A stretch of 64,000 bases of DNA, taken from contig CAXXJI010000016.1 of the NCBI GenBank assembly GCA_963666035.2, positions 62,001 through 126,000 on the forward strand. Direction: 5' to 3'. Within the stretch, counting starts at the first letter, position 1. Every line of letters starts with the position of its first letter. The notes beneath the pieces were generated by a model. That model was not told where the DNA came from and made no database searches. It saw nothing but the letters and a program-made list of their open reading frames with translations. This document shows, in pieces, positions 22,737 to 32,200 of the stretch. The DNA comes from CALMFG01 sp963666035. GTDB taxonomy: Bacteria > Bacillota > Clostridia > Christensenellales > CALMFG01. The position numbers and the translations under genes were made by a program.

Positions 22737-23891
22737 TTACTTAAACAGCTCGGCCACTTCGGGCATCCGTTCGCTGATCTTGATCTGCTGAGGGCAGTGC
22801 GCTTCGCAAAGGCCGCACTGGATGCATTTATCCGCCCACTCATTTTGTGAGAAGAACTTATGATAATGTGCGATGGCGTTCTTTCGCGCGTCTGATCCTT
22901 CCTCATAGTAATAATACGTGTTGTAGTTGGAAAAGTTCTCGGGGATATTGACACCCTGCGGGCAGGGCATACAGTACTGGCAAGCCGTGCAGGGCACTTT
23001 GATTGCGCCTTTGACGATGTCCGCGGCATGGTTCAACACTTCACGCTCAGATGCGCTCATGCTGCCTGCTCCAACGCGGCTGGCGATTTCGATATTCTCC
23101 TTCACCTGCGCAAGCGTGCTCATGCCGCTTAAGACCGTGCTGATTTGGGGCTGGTCATAAAGCCATGAAAAAGCCCAGTCGGCCATACTGCGGCTGGGAT
23201 CCACTTTTTCCAAGAGATCACGCGCCGATTTGATCACATCAATGATTGATCCGCCGCGAAGCGGTTCCATGATGACCGCACCTGTGCCTTTGGCGGCGAT
23301 CTGATCCAAACCTTTTTTACCGGCCTGATAGTCGGTATCCAAAATATTGTATTGAATCTGTGAAAATGCCCAATCATAATCATTCATAATGTAATCGAAA
23401 TCCTCATAATCGGAATGAAATGAAAAGCCGACATGTTTAATTTTGCCCAGGCTTTTCGCTTGATCAACAAACGCGAAAACATCATTTTTCTTTAAATTAT
23501 CGTAGTCATATTTGTTCAGTGAATGCAGCAGATAAAAGTCGATATAATCGGTATTCAGCGCGGATAACTGTTCATCTAAGAATTTCATGTTGTCTTGCGG
23601 AGCATGTACCATCCATGAGGGCAGCTTGGTGGCGATATATACTTTATCACGGTGTGGCTTTAAAGCTTTGCCTGTAAAAAACTCACTGCGCCCCTGACTT
23701 GCGGAGTTGCCATGATAAACATAGGCCGTATCGAAATAGTTAACCCCATTTTCGATCGCATATTCAATCATTTCGGTTGCTTTGATTTCGTCAATTTGCG
23801 TGTTGATTCCGTCTAAAATAGGGAGACGCATACAACCAAATCCCAATTGAGACACTTTGACCCCCGTTTTTCCCATTTCTCTGTATATCAT
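22737..23891 (-). CDS. Aldo/keto reductase with C-terminal 4Fe-4S ferredoxin domain
   Basis: The 384-residue protein has an aldo/keto reductase barrel (residues 1-270) with the catalytic aspartate and tyrosine in NYFDTAYVYHG, the lysine in IATKLPSWM and the histidine in DFYLLHSL. A C-terminal domain adds CTACQYCMPCPQGVNIP and CIQCGLCEAHCPQ, two iron-sulphur motifs. This clostridial type may reduce carbonyl compounds using ferredoxin-linked electrons; the substrate is unknown. It stands alone between the DUF1295 gene and the division cluster. Confidence 0.9.
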   Translation of the reverse strand: MIYREMGKTGVKVSQLGFGCMRLPILDGINTQIDEIKATEMIEYAIENGVNYFDTAYVYHGNSASQGRSEFFTGKALKPHRDKVYIATKLPSWMVHAPQDNMKFLDEQLSALNTDYIDFYLLHSLNKYDYDNLKKNDVFAFVDQAKSLGKIKHVGFSFHSDYEDFDYIMNDYDWAFSQIQYNILDTDYQAGKKGLDQIAAKGTGAVIMEPLRGGSIIDVIKSARDLLEKVDPSRSMADWAFSWLYDQPQISTVLSGMSTLAQVKENIEIASRVGAGSMSASEREVLNHAADIVKGAIKVPCTACQYCMPCPQGVNIPENFSNYNTYYYYEEGSDARKNAIAHYHKFFSQNEWADKCIQCGLCEAHCPQQIKISERMPEVAELFK

Positions 23892-24045
23892 TGTGTGTTT
23901 CCTTTCTGCTTTGTTATTTTCTATTATATCATGATTTATTTATTCGGCAAAATAAAACCTACCACTATATGTTGTGGTTGATTTCAACACGCGCCACAAC
24001 CTATAAAAGACGAACAAATTAAGCAAATAATGTATGAAAAAATAC

Positions 24046-24074
24046 TTGCAAAGGGGTAAGAAAAGTCGTATGAT
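24046..24074 (+). promoter_or_regulatory. Promoter of the division cluster
   Basis: TTGCAA, 17-base spacer and TATGAT, about 114 bases before mraZ. The 296-base gap before mraZ shows no other gene, and I could not find clear MraZ-box repeats in it. Confidence 0.55.
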
Positions 24075-24187
24075 TATAACCAGTGGTAGAGAATGCAGAT
24101 AAATGTCAAGGAATTCAAGATAAAGTAGATGAATATAGGGCATTGGAAGCGTTTTCAGGACACGGTTAAGGCAAAAGGGGTCTTAAT

Positions 24188-24574
24188 ATGGCTCAGTTTT
24201 TCGGAGAGTATTCACGAAATGTGGATGACAAAGGAAGAATCACCATTCCGACTTCGTTCAGGAACGATCTGGGCGAGGGCAATTTTCTCATTGTCTGCGG
24301 CAGCGGTGAATATCTGACAGTCTATACATCCGATGACTGGGGCGAGTACTTTAAAAAACACCATGTGGACGACGAAAAAGGGCATGAAACCGAATTGGAA
24401 GAGCTCAGAAAAATCGCCCGCACGGTACAGCAGGTCAAGTTCGACGCACAAGGACGGGTTGGTATCCCCGATAAGCACCGCTCACATGCGGGCATCGGTG
24501 AGAATGATGAAATCACTATCATCGGGCTTGGCAACAGAATTGAAATTTGGCGTAAAGATAAGCTGAAAGACTAA
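24188..24574 (+). CDS. mraZ: Transcriptional regulator MraZ
   Basis: MraZ is a ring-forming DNA-binding protein that represses its own division and cell wall operon. The 128-residue protein has the two expected AbrB-like repeats: SRNVDDKGRITIPTSFR (about residues 9-25) and VKFDAQGRVGIPDKHRSHA (about 82-100). AAAAGGGG lies seven bases before ATG 24188. It is the first gene of the dcw cluster, 18 bases before rsmH. Confidence 0.95.
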   Translation: MAQFFGEYSRNVDDKGRITIPTSFRNDLGEGNFLIVCGSGEYLTVYTSDDWGEYFKKHHVDDEKGHETELEELRKIARTVQQVKFDAQGRVGIPDKHRSHAGIGENDEITIIGLGNRIEIWRKDKLKD

Positions 24575-24592
24575 AAGAAACGGGGAAGTGAT

Positions 24593-25531
24593 ATGTCAGA
24601 CGGCAAACACATACCTGTTTTGCTCAGCGAGTGTATTCAGTATTTAAAACTTGAACCGGGAATGGCTATCGTGGACGGCACCTTCGGCGGAGGGGGTCAT
24701 TCGGCGGAGATCTTAAAAAGGATTCTGCCAGACGGAACGCTGATTGGGATAGATAAAGATCCCGAAGCCATTTTGCGGGGCGAGAAGGCACTTAGCCTAT
24801 ATAGCCGGAGTGTACGATTGGTGCATGACGACTATATGAACATACAAAGTATATTAAGACATCTTAATATAGAGGAAATTGACGGAGCGCTTTTGGACTT
24901 GGGTGTTTCGTCTTTCCAGCTGGATGACCATGCTAGGGGGTTTAGTTATAAAGCCGACGTAAAGCTGGATATGCGCATGGACTACACAAGAGGGAAAACA
25001 GCCCTTGACGTGGTCAACGGGTATAGCGCAAATGAGCTTACGGATATATTCTATAAATACGGCGAAGAAAAATGGTCAAAACGCATTGCGGAGTTTATCG
25101 TTGAAAGGAGAAAGATAAAAGAAATCTCCACATCCGGGGAGCTCACAAAGGTCATAGAAGCAGCAGTGCCACTTGCAGCGCGCAAAGGTGTTAAATACCC
25201 GCAAATGCGCGTGTTTCAGGCGATTCGTATCGAAGTCAATGATGAGCTAAAAAACCTGCAAATGGCATTGGATGGTTTCTCGAAAGTGATACGGCCAGGG
25301 GGGCGGCTGTGTGTCATCACTTTTCACTCATTAGAGGACAGAATCGTCAAGCAGTTCTTTAATCAGATGCAGGATCCTTGTGAGTGTCCTCCGGATGCTC
25401 CGATATGCATATGCGGCAAAAAACCGACGGGTAAAGTGCTCACTCGAAAACCGGTGGTGCCGCAAGACAGCGAAACGACGCTCAACAACCGGGCCAGATC
25501 GGCCAAATTACGTGTGGTTGAGCTTTTATAG
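24593..25531 (+). CDS. rsmH: 16S rRNA (cytosine(1402)-N(4))-methyltransferase
   Basis: RsmH (MraW) methylates N4 of C1402 in the decoding centre of 16S rRNA, using S-adenosylmethionine. The 312-residue protein starts with HIPVLLSECIQYL and has the SAM site DGTFGGGGHSAEIL, the block LLDLGVSSFQLDDHARGFSY and the C-terminal LTRKPVVPQDSE, NNRARSAKLRV. Second gene of the dcw cluster, in its conserved place after mraZ. Confidence 0.96.
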   Translation: MSDGKHIPVLLSECIQYLKLEPGMAIVDGTFGGGGHSAEILKRILPDGTLIGIDKDPEAILRGEKALSLYSRSVRLVHDDYMNIQSILRHLNIEEIDGALLDLGVSSFQLDDHARGFSYKADVKLDMRMDYTRGKTALDVVNGYSANELTDIFYKYGEEKWSKRIAEFIVERRKIKEISTSGELTKVIEAAVPLAARKGVKYPQMRVFQAIRIEVNDELKNLQMALDGFSKVIRPGGRLCVITFHSLEDRIVKQFFNQMQDPCECPPDAPICICGKKPTGKVLTRKPVVPQDSETTLNNRARSAKLRVVELL

Positions 25532-25568
25532 ACTTCAAAAAGAGATTTGTTTTAGGCGGTGAAAAAGG

Positions 25569-26117
25569 ATGGACCAAAGAAATAACAATCATACCCGTTC
25601 ACCCTTCTATGATTTACCCAGCGAAAGCGAGAAAAAACCGATTGCGCAGGGGGAATTGCAGATTTTTTCGGAGAGCCTGAGACGAAACACCCAAACCTCA
25701 GATCAGCCCGCGGCGGCTGCACCCAAAAGCAGCTATTCGCCGCGTCCTAAAAAGCGCAAATCGAAATACAGAAGAAAACCTTATGAAAACCGTAGTGTCA
25801 CGCTGACTGTGATGATGATCTATGCGGTGGTTGGTTTTTTTGTCGGTTCCTTGATGGTTGCGCGATATTCGAATATAATAAAGACAGACGATGAGCTGGA
25901 TGCGATTGAAGCGCAGATTGAGGAGATGCAGGCAAAAGCCGAAACGCTTCGACTGGAGGTATCACTGCAGGATGACATCGGTATGGTGCAGAAACAGGCC
26001 AAAAGCCGGCTGGGACTGTATTATCCCAGCAACGATCAGATCGTCTATGTTCAGTTTGATGAAGAAACAGTGGATACGGAAAATGAGCTGATTCAAAACG
26101 AAACAAATTTACAATAG
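25569..26117 (+). CDS. ftsL: FtsL-like cell division protein
   Basis: A 182-residue bitopic protein. A basic, disordered cytoplasmic region of about 75 residues (many Arg/Lys, e.g. PRPKKRKSKYRRKP) precedes one membrane segment (about 77-100, VTLTVMMIYAVVGFFVGSLM), followed by a heptad-type helix (DELDAIEAQIEEMQAKAETL) outside the cell. Sequence similarity to FtsL is always weak; the call rests on topology and on position between rsmH and the class B PBP gene, which is where ftsL sits. The long basic tail is longer than in most FtsL proteins. Confidence 0.75.
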   Translation: MDQRNNNHTRSPFYDLPSESEKKPIAQGELQIFSESLRRNTQTSDQPAAAAPKSSYSPRPKKRKSKYRRKPYENRSVTLTVMMIYAVVGFFVGSLMVARYSNIIKTDDELDAIEAQIEEMQAKAETLRLEVSLQDDIGMVQKQAKSRLGLYYPSNDQIVYVQFDEETVDTENELIQNETNLQ

Positions 26118-26152
26118 CGTTATATATTAAAGGTTAGGAGCGTGAACAACGG

Positions 26153-28243
26153 TTGGCGAGACCTTCGATATCGAGCAAAAATAGGCTGATTGTCGTACTT
26201 GGGATAATCAGCTTGCTTTTTATAGTCATCATCATACGATTGGTGAGCATTATGTTTGTGGAGGCTGAGGACCTGAAAGCCAAAGCCGAAGCTCAGTGGA
26301 CCCGTCAGTTTGACGAAACGGCTAAGCGCGGGGATATTCTGGACCGAAACGGTAACGTGCTGGCGCATTCATCCGCTATCGACACGGTGTATGTCGATAT
26401 TGACAAGGTTCAGGACGCGGCTTTTTTGGCGCAGAAGCTGTCCGAGATTTTGGAGATGGATTACGAAACGGTGTATGCGCGTGTCACTGACCAAACCAAG
26501 TCTCAAGTATGGATCAAACGTCAGGTGGAAAGCAGCATTACGGATGTGCTCAAAGCGATGGAACTGCCGGGTGTGGGATATTACACGGAAACCAAGCGTT
26601 ATTATCCGAATGATGCGTTTTTAACGCAGGTACTCGGTATCACATCCACAGACGGCGAAGGGCTGGAGGGCATCGAAGGACGCTATGACCTAGAGCTTTC
26701 GGGCGAAGACGGCCGGCTGATCGGAGAAACCGATCGGGTGGGCAATACCATCCCATACGGCGAGAGTATGTATATTCCGGCTGAGGACGGCAACAATATT
26801 GTTTTGACCATCGACGAAGTGATACAGATGTTTCTGGAAAGCGCATTGGAAGATGCGGTGAAAGAACATCAGGCGATTGGTGCACAAGGCGTGGTGATGA
26901 ACCCGAAAACCGGTGAACTTTTGGCCGTGGCGAATTATCCGGATTTTGACCTGAATAATCCGCCGAGAAATGATTCCGCCCTTTTGCAGGAGCGGGTGAG
27001 AAACAAAGTATTTTCGGATGCCTATGAACCGGGGTCCACGTTTAAAATCATCACAGCCGCCTCCGTGCTGGACAGCGGCGCGATGACCGTCGCTAACGAT
27101 TTTGAATGCGTGGGGTACACCATGGTGGACGATAAGCGCATCAATTGCTGGAGAAGTTATCTGCCGCACGGTAAGGAGACGTTTGAGGAAGCGCTGCAAA
27201 ACTCGTGCAACCCTGCGTTTGTCGATATGGGACTTGCGATGGGTACGGATATCTTTTACGATTATATCTATAATTTCGGGTTCGGCGCAAAAACCGGAGT
27301 GAAAACCATCTATGAATCCGAAGGCATTGTGCAGAATATCAAGTACATCAAGGATTATGATCTGGCGCATATCAGCTTTGGCCAGAGTATTGCGGTCACG
27401 CCGCTGCAGCTGGTGACAGCGGTTTCGGCAGTGGTCAACGGCGGAACGTTGATGCAGCCGCTTTTGGTCAAAGAGATCACCAACAACGAAGGTTATGTGG
27501 TGCAGGAATATGAGCCCAATGCGGTCAGCCACGTGATTGATGCCGAAACCAGCCAGACGATGCGGGAACTTTTGCAGGGCGTGGTGGAAAAAGGCGGCGG
27601 TGGTCAGGCCAAGATTGAAGGATACGCGGTGGGCGGGAAAACCGGTACCGCGCAGAAATACGGCGACGACGGCGAAATCTTGGAAGATAAATATATCGCT
27701 TCGTTTATCGGCTTTGCCCCGGCAACCGACCCGGAATTGGTGGTGCTGATTTTGGTGGATGAACCGAGCGAAGGCGAGACGTTTGGTTCAGTTGTGGCGG
27801 CGCCTTATGTCAGAGAAGTGCTGGAAAGCTCGCTGAAATACCTTGGTATTCCCGCTACATACAATACGGACAATGTATTTGTTACCGTGCCCGATGTGAC
27901 AGGCATGACTTCGAGCCGGGCGGCCGCGCTGATTGACAACGCCAAACTCAATTTCATCATGGACGGCACAGGCACTGTGGTGTCCCAGGTACCGGCGGCG
28001 GGAGAGAGCTTGGCCAAAGGTGAAACGGTGCAGCTTTATATGAGTGTCAAGACCACCGAGAACACTGCATATGTTGATGTGCCGAATGTGGTCGGGATGA
28101 CGCTGGAAGAGGCGATAGCCACCTTGCAGGCGTTGGGACTGGACGTATTTGTGGATCAGCAGGGTGAAATTGTGACCACCCAAAGCATTCCGGCCGGTTT
28201 TACTGTGCAAAAAGGGACAATTATCACCTTAAGCGGAATGTAA
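26153..28243 (+). CDS. ftsI: Class B penicillin-binding protein with PASTA domains (PBP2B/SpoVD/FtsI type)
   Basis: A septal peptidoglycan transpeptidase of 696 residues. After one membrane anchor (about 12-33) come a dimerisation domain (AKRGDILDRNGNVLA) and the transpeptidase with active site Ser295 in PGSTFK, SCNPAF, and KTGTAQ. Two C-terminal PASTA domains start at VTVPDVTGMTSS and VDVPNVVGMTLE. PASTA domains are typical of the Bacillota division and spore cortex PBPs, and from sequence I cannot separate PbpB from SpoVD. The start is TTG 26153, 12 bases after AGGAG; no ATG is available. Confidence 0.92.
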   Translation: MARPSISSKNRLIVVLGIISLLFIVIIIRLVSIMFVEAEDLKAKAEAQWTRQFDETAKRGDILDRNGNVLAHSSAIDTVYVDIDKVQDAAFLAQKLSEILEMDYETVYARVTDQTKSQVWIKRQVESSITDVLKAMELPGVGYYTETKRYYPNDAFLTQVLGITSTDGEGLEGIEGRYDLELSGEDGRLIGETDRVGNTIPYGESMYIPAEDGNNIVLTIDEVIQMFLESALEDAVKEHQAIGAQGVVMNPKTGELLAVANYPDFDLNNPPRNDSALLQERVRNKVFSDAYEPGSTFKIITAASVLDSGAMTVANDFECVGYTMVDDKRINCWRSYLPHGKETFEEALQNSCNPAFVDMGLAMGTDIFYDYIYNFGFGAKTGVKTIYESEGIVQNIKYIKDYDLAHISFGQSIAVTPLQLVTAVSAVVNGGTLMQPLLVKEITNNEGYVVQEYEPNAVSHVIDAETSQTMRELLQGVVEKGGGGQAKIEGYAVGGKTGTAQKYGDDGEILEDKYIASFIGFAPATDPELVVLILVDEPSEGETFGSVVAAPYVREVLESSLKYLGIPATYNTDNVFVTVPDVTGMTSSRAAALIDNAKLNFIMDGTGTVVSQVPAAGESLAKGETVQLYMSVKTTENTAYVDVPNVVGMTLEEAIATLQALGLDVFVDQQGEIVTTQSIPAGFTVQKGTIITLSGM

Positions 28244-28249
28244 AAACGC

Positions 28250-28278
28250 TTGCTAAGAACGGGCTTTGCCATTATGAT
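28250..28278 (+). promoter_or_regulatory. Internal promoter before murE
   Basis: TTGCTA, 17-base spacer, TATGAT, inside the division cluster just after the PBP gene. It could give murE and later genes independent expression. Confidence 0.55.
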
Positions 28279-28323
28279 ATATTGGAAACAAAATGGATAG
28301 AAGAAGGTTAAAAAATACCATAT

Positions 28324-29766
28324 ATGAGATTGGATGAATTAACAGCTACCATATCCTGTGAAATCATCGGGAAATCTGACACCGAGATCAGCGGGATGCA
28401 GTATGACTCGCGAAAGGTAAAAAAAGGCGATCTCTTTTTCTGCATTTCGGGGTTTAAGACGGACGGGCATACTTTTGCGAAATCTGCTGTGGAGGCGGGC
28501 GCCGCGGCACTGATGGTGACAAAGAAGCTGGATTTGGATATACTGCAGGTTTTGGTGGCGGATGATAGACTGGCGATGGCCGAAATCGCGTGCCGGTTCT
28601 ATGATAATCCAGCCAAAAAAATGACGATGATCGGCGTGACCGGTACCAACGGGAAAACCACCATCACTTATATGCTGAAAAGCGCGCTGGAAAACACAGG
28701 CAAAAAGGTGGGCCTTGTCGGCACCATTCACAACATGATCGGGGACACGGTCATCAAGACCGAACATACCACGCCCGAAGCGCCCGACCTCAACGCATTG
28801 CTTGACCGGATGGTGAAAGCAGGGTGCGATGCGCTGGTCATTGAGGTTTCCAGCCATTCGCTGGCCTTGAAGCGTGTGGCGGGGATCACCTTTGATGTCG
28901 GTATCTTCACCAACTTAACGCAGGACCATCTGGATTTCCATACCGATTTTGAAGACTATGCGGCGGCCAAGGCCAAGCTGTTTGCGGCGTCGCGCATCAG
29001 CGTATTGAATGCTGATGATGATGCTTATAAAACGATGCGGACGGCGGCTGCGGGGGATGTTAAATTCTACGGGATTGAAAACAAGGCCGATTACTCAGCG
29101 GATGATATTGTCGTCACGCCCGAGGGATTGAGTTTTAACTACTATAAAAGCGGTCAGTTGTTCCAACGGCTTAACATGCACGTGACCGGATATTTTAATG
29201 CCTACAACGCACTGGCCGCACTGGCCGCTCTGGATGTGCTGGGCTTACCGGACACAGCGGGCATTGACGCTTTGGAAACCATGCATGCAGTGGACGGACG
29301 TTGTCAGGTGCTGCCTACCGACGGTAGAGGTTTTTCGGTCATTCTGGATTATGCACACACGCCGGACAGTCTGCAAAGCACCATCTCCTCGGTGCGCCGA
29401 TTCGCCAAAGGGCGCATCATCACGGTATTTGGATGCGGCGGCGACCGAGACGCTAAAAAGCGCCCGATTATGGGTGAAATTTCGGGGCGGTTGTCGGATT
29501 TCTCGGTGATTACATCGGATAACCCCCGAACTGAGGATCCGTTTAAGATTTTGGATCAGATTGAAACGGGCATGAAGCAGACAAACGGCGAATATACGGT
29601 GATTGAGAACCGAAAAGCGGCGATGAAGTATGCGATGCAGATGGCAGAGAAAGATGATATTGTGATTTTGGCAGGCAAAGGACACGAAACCTATCAGGAG
29701 ATCAATGGAGTAAAATATGATTTTGATGAAAAAAAAGTAGTCAAAGACCTGCTTTGTGAAATATAA
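28324..29766 (+). CDS. murE: UDP-MurNAc-L-Ala-D-Glu:meso-diaminopimelate ligase
   Basis: MurE adds the third amino acid of the peptidoglycan stem peptide. The 480-residue ligase has the ATP loop GVTGTNGKTT, the VEVSSHSLALKRV block and, near residue 400, SDNPRTEDP. The DNPR motif marks enzymes that add meso-diaminopimelate rather than lysine, so the wall is predicted to be of DAP type. The usual next gene, murF, is missing; mraY follows after 46 bases. Confidence 0.96.
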   Translation: MRLDELTATISCEIIGKSDTEISGMQYDSRKVKKGDLFFCISGFKTDGHTFAKSAVEAGAAALMVTKKLDLDILQVLVADDRLAMAEIACRFYDNPAKKMTMIGVTGTNGKTTITYMLKSALENTGKKVGLVGTIHNMIGDTVIKTEHTTPEAPDLNALLDRMVKAGCDALVIEVSSHSLALKRVAGITFDVGIFTNLTQDHLDFHTDFEDYAAAKAKLFAASRISVLNADDDAYKTMRTAAAGDVKFYGIENKADYSADDIVVTPEGLSFNYYKSGQLFQRLNMHVTGYFNAYNALAALAALDVLGLPDTAGIDALETMHAVDGRCQVLPTDGRGFSVILDYAHTPDSLQSTISSVRRFAKGRIITVFGCGGDRDAKKRPIMGEISGRLSDFSVITSDNPRTEDPFKILDQIETGMKQTNGEYTVIENRKAAMKYAMQMAEKDDIVILAGKGHETYQEINGVKYDFDEKKVVKDLLCEI

Positions 29767-29812
29767 TGACGTTTATTGATATTTTATAGGATAAGGATAG
29801 GAAACAAATACG

Positions 29813-30808
29813 ATGAAGATACAAGTTTTGGCGATATTAATCGGATTTGCGGTTTCGCTGGCCAGCGGTTATGCGGTGATTCCGCTGCTCAAACGCTTAA
29901 AGGCGGGGCAGCATGTGCGGGACGACGGCCCGCAGTCGCATCTGCAAAAAGAAGGTACGCCCACCATGGGAGGCATCATGACGCTTTTCGGCGTTTTTGC
30001 GGCCACTTTGATTTTTTCGAAAGATAACTACCAGATGGTGCTGGTGGCGCTGGGCACTTATCTGGCCTATACACTCATCGGGTTTGTCGATGATATGATT
30101 ATTGTCACCAAAAAACGCTCAATGGGCCTTCGTGCCTCCCAGAAATTCTCGGCGCAGATTCTGGTCGCTTTGCTGGTGGCGGTTTATGCTTACATTAATC
30201 CGGGCATAGGCAGCAAGATCATTGTGCCGTTTTTCAATGTGGAATGGGATTTAGGTGTTTGGTATATCCCGTTTACCGTGTTCATGGTGGTGGCTATGGT
30301 CAACAGTGTCAACTTGATGGATGGGGTGGACGGTTTGGCGGGTTCTGTCACCTTGATTAACGCCGGTACATTTATCTTTGTGTTTTCCAGCGCATTGGGT
30401 ATCACGTTTGTCCTGGGGTCCACAAGCCTTGCGGATATGCAGAACATGGCCGTATTCGCGGCGGCGCTGGCCGGAGCGCTTTTGGCTTTCCTGCATTTCA
30501 ACGCCTATCCTGCCAAAGTCTTTATGGGGGACACCGGTTCGCTGGGGCTGGGAGCGGCGCTGAGTGTGATGGGTATTTTTTCACGACTGAGCTTGATACT
30601 GCCTGTGATCGGCATCATGTATGTCTTAACCGCACTTTCGGTCATCATCCAGGTGGGCTATTATAAGAAGACCAAAAAACGGGTATTTCGCATGGCACCT
30701 TTGCATCACCACTTTGAACTGGGCGGTGTGAAGGAACCGAAAATTGTAGCGTCATACTGCATCATTACAACTGTTCTGTGCCTGCTCACACTGCTGGGCT
30801 TGTCATAG
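29813..30808 (+). CDS. mraY: Phospho-MurNAc-pentapeptide transferase
   Basis: MraY transfers phospho-MurNAc-pentapeptide to undecaprenyl phosphate, forming lipid I in the membrane. The 331-residue protein has about ten membrane segments and the signatures DDGPQSHLQKEGTPTMGGIM, GFVDDMI (catalytic aspartates), NSVNLMDGVDGLAG and MAPLHHHFELGG. AGGATAGGAAAC precedes the ATG. It comes directly after murE, without murF. Confidence 0.96.
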   Translation: MKIQVLAILIGFAVSLASGYAVIPLLKRLKAGQHVRDDGPQSHLQKEGTPTMGGIMTLFGVFAATLIFSKDNYQMVLVALGTYLAYTLIGFVDDMIIVTKKRSMGLRASQKFSAQILVALLVAVYAYINPGIGSKIIVPFFNVEWDLGVWYIPFTVFMVVAMVNSVNLMDGVDGLAGSVTLINAGTFIFVFSSALGITFVLGSTSLADMQNMAVFAAALAGALLAFLHFNAYPAKVFMGDTGSLGLGAALSVMGIFSRLSLILPVIGIMYVLTALSVIIQVGYYKKTKKRVFRMAPLHHHFELGGVKEPKIVASYCIITTVLCLLTLLGLS

Positions 30809-30827
30809 TACAAAAGGAAAGATAGTT

Positions 30828-32189
30828 ATGCTGGAAGTGAACGGGAAAACGGCATTGGTCGTGGGCATGGCCAAAAGCGGCATTGCTTGCGGGAAGCTGT
30901 TAAAGGACAACGGAGCAACTGTTTATATCAACGACAGCCGCAAAGCGGAGGAATTCACCGCCGAAGAGCTGGCGCTTTTTGACGCTTTCAGCGAACGCCG
31001 TTTTTTGGGTGAAGATCCGATGGGCGTTTTGGATACGGTGGATATGCTGGTGTTGTCGCCGGGTGTACCGCCCAAGAAAGTGCCTTTTATACAGGAAGCC
31101 GAAAAACGGGGCATTGAGATCATCGCCGAGATTGAGCTGGGGTACCGCACGTGCCGTGCGCCGCTGGTTGCCATCACCGGCACCAATGGGAAAACCACCT
31201 GTACGGCGCTGACTGGGGCGATCTTTGGTAACACCGAAAAAAAGACTTTTGTTTTGGGTAACATCGGCACGCCTTTTGCGCTGATGGCCCCCGAAACGAA
31301 AGAGGACGATATGGTGGTTTTAGAAGCTGCGGCACTGCAGCTGGAAACCACGGTGGATTTCAAACCCATCGCAAGCGCTGTTTTGAACATCACCGAGGAT
31401 CATCTGGATCGTTTCGGTACGATGGAATACTACATCGCCTGCAAAGAGATGATCTTTGCTAATCAAGACGAAAACGACTTTGTGGTTTTAAACTATGATA
31501 ATGACATGACCCGCGCCATGGCGGAAAAGCATAAAGCGAAAAACACCTGGTTCAGCCGAACCGAGGTGCTGGATTTCGGAGCGTTTGTGAAAGACGGGAT
31601 GATTATCTTCAAGGATGGTGAACGCATCACCGAAATTTGCCGAGCGGATGACGTCTTTATTCCGGGCCAGCACAATCTGGAGAACGCTTTGGCTTGTACG
31701 GCGCTGGCGTTTGTCTGCGGTGTTCCGGCCTCGGTTATCGCGCATACACTAAAAACCTTCCAGGGGGTTGAACACCGTATCGAGTTTGTCCGAGAATATG
31801 AAGGCGTGCGGTATATCAACGATTCCAAAGGCACCAACCCGGACGCGACCATCAACGCGATCAAGGCGATGGACCGTCCGACGATTCTGATTCTTGGCGG
31901 ATACGACAAAAAAAGCGAGTTTGATACACTGTTTGAAGCATTTAACGAATATATTAAAGGCGTTGTCGTGCTGGGACAAGTGAAAGAAAAATTGCTGGAT
32001 GCCGCAATGAAAGCGGATTACCGGGAAGTCTGCACGGCCGATACATTTGAGGAAGCGGTCTTTAAAGCCAGACACAATGCAAAATGCGGATATAACGTGT
32101 TGCTTTCTCCGGCCTGCGCATCTTACGATATGTTCAGGAATTTTGAAATCAGAGGAGAGAGATTTAAAACGATCGTCAACGGATTTTAG
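30828..32189 (+). CDS. murD: UDP-N-acetylmuramoylalanine--D-glutamate ligase
   Basis: MurD adds D-glutamate to UDP-MurNAc-L-alanine in the cytoplasm. The 453-residue protein contains the Rossmann start ALVVGMAKSGIACGKLL, the ATP loop ITGTNGKTTCTAL, NDSKGTNPDATINAI and ILGGYDKKSEF, all normal. It lies 19 bases after mraY and 11 before ftsW. Confidence 0.96.
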   Translation: MLEVNGKTALVVGMAKSGIACGKLLKDNGATVYINDSRKAEEFTAEELALFDAFSERRFLGEDPMGVLDTVDMLVLSPGVPPKKVPFIQEAEKRGIEIIAEIELGYRTCRAPLVAITGTNGKTTCTALTGAIFGNTEKKTFVLGNIGTPFALMAPETKEDDMVVLEAAALQLETTVDFKPIASAVLNITEDHLDRFGTMEYYIACKEMIFANQDENDFVVLNYDNDMTRAMAEKHKAKNTWFSRTEVLDFGAFVKDGMIIFKDGERITEICRADDVFIPGQHNLENALACTALAFVCGVPASVIAHTLKTFQGVEHRIEFVREYEGVRYINDSKGTNPDATINAIKAMDRPTILILGGYDKKSEFDTLFEAFNEYIKGVVVLGQVKEKLLDAAMKADYREVCTADTFEEAVFKARHNAKCGYNVLLSPACASYDMFRNFEIRGERFKTIVNGF

Positions 32190-32200
32190 GGGGCAAAATC

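Noticed and set aside
23892..24187. MraZ-binding direct repeats before mraZ
   Set aside because: I looked for evenly spaced TGGG- or GTG-type repeats and found none convincing.
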